Positions 42,374-42,468 of a DNA stretch of 42,468 nt are shown here, piece by piece. The notes under the pieces were generated by a model. That model searched no databases and was not told where the DNA came from. It saw only the letters and a list, made by a program, of their open reading frames with translations. The stretch is from Pseudoneurospora amorphoporcata (taxonomy: Eukaryota; Ascomycota; Sordariomycetes; Sordariales; Sordariaceae). Every line of letters starts with the position of its first letter. The stretch's first letter is position 1. The DNA lies in assembly GCA_033297205.1 (NCBI GenBank), contig MU859305.1, forward strand, positions 1-42,468, given 5' to 3'. A program made the position numbers and the translations under genes.

Positions 42374-42468
42374 TGTTACGAACTTGAGCGAGTGGCACGG
42401 GCCAACCAAGTCACCAGGACACACAGAGGCGGGGCCATGTAACCATAGAGGCCAGTAAGACAGAAGAC
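42374..42468 (-). mobile_element. End of an LTR-like element, cut by window edge
   Basis: Starts TGTTACGAAC right after the duplicated segment. About 42400-42468 matches, inverted, 8405-8460 (CTGTCTTACTGGCCTCTATGG on the other strand). The rest of the element lies outside the window. Confidence 0.5.

Overview
This window looks like repeat-rich accessory chromatin of a filamentous ascomycete (Pezizomycotina). The evidence is short introns of 52-93 nt with GTAAG-type donors, several of them with CTAAC-like branch sites; gene families that are essentially fungal (HNWD-type NACHT-WD40, DUF7580-like, DUF6601-like, TPR-CHAT); and heavy C-to-T/G-to-A decay typical of repeat-induced point mutation (RIP). 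I cannot name the species. In every pseudogene I could align confidently, the premature stops are TAA or TAG where family sense suggests Trp or Gln, as expected from CpA-to-TpA change.

Layout: 1-2.7 kb is copy A of a 2.6-kb repeat carrying a small ORF, joined to a decayed ankyrin fragment (2.7-3.3 kb). At 4.2-6.0 kb is a decayed TPR-CHAT (caspase-like) gene on the minus strand. A 513-bp miniature LTR element with identical 119-bp ends sits at 6.75-7.26 kb, followed by repeat debris. At 9.65-14.05 kb is the best-preserved island: a divergent pair, a DUF7580-like protein (minus) and a C2H2/TPR protein (plus), with introns resolved. At 16.1-19.5 kb is a NACHT-WD40 NLR (minus) with an assembly gap in its WD array and a short Gly/Asn-rich, amyloid-motif-like N-terminal exon. 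A chain of perfect hairpins (19.9-20.1 kb) and a Myb/SANT-like gene (20.7-21.4 kb) follow. Then come a TPR scrap, a decayed 3'-5' exonuclease-like gene, a large inverted repeat and copy B of the 2.6-kb repeat (24.2-26.7 kb). At 27.9-28.6 kb is the TPR tail of an NLR with nine in-frame stops and no frameshift. A DUF6601-like pseudogene lies at 30.9-32.1 kb. At 33.1-37.6 kb is a membrane-anchored hydrolase-like/NACHT/HEAT NLR, broken by stops, a 242-bp hairpin-rich insertion and a terminal LTR-like repeat. From 38.5 kb on lies a RIP-damaged duplicate of the 14.8-19.6 kb segment.

Functionally the window is a nursery and graveyard of fungal innate-immunity/incompatibility (NLR) genes. Three repeat architectures (TPR 126 bp, WD40 126 bp, HEAT 99 bp) each show near-identical tandem units, the pattern expected for recognition domains under concerted evolution. 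The genes most likely to be functional are the divergent pair at 9.65-14.05 kb, the NACHT-WD40 gene at 16.1-19.5 kb and perhaps the Myb/SANT-like gene.
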